Assembly: GCA_030624945.1 (NCBI GenBank) | Contig: JAUXJB010000049.1 | Coordinates: 1 to 9,443 of the forward strand | Direction of reading: 5' to 3' | DNA from: Deltaproteobacteria bacterium | Lineage (GTDB): Bacteria > Myxococcota_A > UBA9160 > SZUA-336 | Length of the DNA: 9,443 bases | Made by a program: the position numbers and the translations under genes | In this document: piece by piece, positions 8,817-9,443 of the stretch | How the letters are laid out: every line of letters begins with the position of its first letter | Numbering within the stretch: the first letter of the stretch is position 1 | The notes under the pieces: model-generated | Seen by the model: only the letters and a program-made list of their open reading frames with translations | Database searches by the model: none | What the model was told of the DNA's origin: nothing

Positions 8817-9443
8817 TCATATCAACGTGACGACGCGCTCCGCGATCGCGGCCGCCGATGTGAGTCCGGGCGACTCGATCCCGATCAGGTTGACCATCCC
8901 CGGGGCGCCATTCCGGGACTCCTCCGCGATCACGAAGTCGCGGACGGGGCCGCCGGGCTGCTGGAGCTTCGGACGGATGCCCGCCATCTCGGGACTCAGG
9001 TGTCGGGCATCGATCTCGGGCAGATAGCGGCGAACCGCGTGTGCGAAGCTCTCTGCCTTGGCGGGGTCGACCGCGTACGAGATGTCCTCGACGTACTCGA
9101 TGTCCGGGCCGAGCCGAAAGCGCCCAGCCAGGTCGACGGTCACGTGAATGCCGAGCCCGCCGGCGGCGGGTACGGGATAGACCAGATGATTCGTGAGCTT
9201 GCCCAGGGCCGGCGCCACGCTGAAGTAGTCGCCCTTGCAGAGATGCTGGTCGTAGCCGAGCGCGCTCGTGTCCAGGCCCGCGAGCGCAGCGATGCGATCC
9301 GCCTCGAGCCCGGCCGCGTTCACGATGCAGGGGACCCGAAGCGCGAAGCGCTCCCCGTCCTGCGAGCGCGTCTCGATCCGCCAGAGAGCGCCGTCCCGCT
9401 CCAGTCCCTCGACTCGGGTATGGAAGGCGATCTCCGAGCCCAG
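8817..9443 (-). CDS. FAD-dependent oxidoreductase, LhgO/L-2-hydroxyglutarate oxidase-like (partial, C-terminal 208 aa)
   Basis: The frame is open to the right edge, so the N-terminus with its FAD-binding Rossmann motif is missing. The visible part matches the DAO-fold oxidoreductases of the LhgO type: V-N-A-A-G-L-E-A-D-R (41-50 of the visible piece), the substrate-domain strand L-C-K-G-D-Y-F-S-V (68-76), H-L-V-Y-P-V-P (87-93), G-I-H-V-T-V-D (98-104), A-G-I-R-P-K-L (154-160) and the closing NLIGIESPGLTSAAAIAERV (185-204), which in this family contributes to the FAD site. Known members oxidise L-2-hydroxyglutarate, but many relatives are uncharacterised, so the substrate is an inference. It lies 28 bases upstream of the NMO-type flavoprotein gene, probably in the same transcript. 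Confidence 0.85.
   Translation of the reverse strand: MGSEIAFHTRVEGLERDGALWRIETRSQDGERFALRVPCIVNAAGLEADRIAALAGLDTSALGYDQHLCKGDYFSVAPALGKLTNHLVYPVPAAGGLGIHVTVDLAGRFRLGPDIEYVEDISYAVDPAKAESFAHAVRRYLPEIDARHLSPEMAGIRPKLQQPGGPVRDFVIAEESRNGAPGMVNLIGIESPGLTSAAAIAERVVTLI

Overview
The window is a compact, G+C-rich bacterial chromosomal segment in which nearly every base is coding. Apart from a few codons at the left edge, all genes lie on the minus strand, so the biological order runs from right to left. The core is rplU-rpmA-obg-proB-proA-nadD-rsfS-gpmI-comF followed by a small unrecognised gene. The rplU-rpmA-obg run with proBA, nadD and rsfS is a known housekeeping neighbourhood, seen (from memory, not checked) in Deltaproteobacteria-type lineages such as Desulfobacterota and Myxococcota. 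High G+C and frequent GTG/TTG starts fit such a lineage, but I cannot name the organism.

Right part (7679-9443): the C-terminal two thirds of an FAD-dependent oxidoreductase of the L-2-hydroxyglutarate oxidase (LhgO)-like type, then, after a short gap with a good ribosome binding site, a complete nitronate monooxygenase/2-nitropropane dioxygenase-type flavoprotein. Their substrates cannot be read from the sequence.

Middle (4860-7682): a well-formed sigma70-type promoter sits against the end of the flavoprotein gene and drives rplU (L21) and rpmA (L27), then the ribosome-assembly GTPase obg, then proB. The 90-base rpmA-obg gap holds a large two-tier hairpin just after the rpmA stop and a second inverted repeat in front of a -10-like hexamer. 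rplU, obg and proA all lack a Shine-Dalgarno sequence and each has a TANNNT hexamer 6-10 bases before the ATG, which suggests (nearly) leaderless transcripts and internal promoters.

Left-middle (133-4795): proA, nadD, rsfS, gpmI and comF are chained by four-base stop/start overlaps, all with non-ATG starts (GTGA or TTGA), so they are probably translationally coupled. A 64-residue protein with a TTG start and a clear ribosome binding site ends the unit. Together the genes serve ribosome structure and assembly or silencing (L21, L27, Obg, RsfS), proline synthesis (ProB, ProA), NAD synthesis (NadD), glycolysis (GpmI) and a ComF-type phosphoribosyltransferase.

Left edge (1-122): the C-terminal tail of a response-regulator receiver domain on the plus strand, converging on the operon.

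I found no tRNA, rRNA, mobile element, CRISPR array or defence system. No stretch over 300 bases lacks a gene. This is a housekeeping region, and the points worth a second look are about expression architecture and sequence variants rather than a new system.
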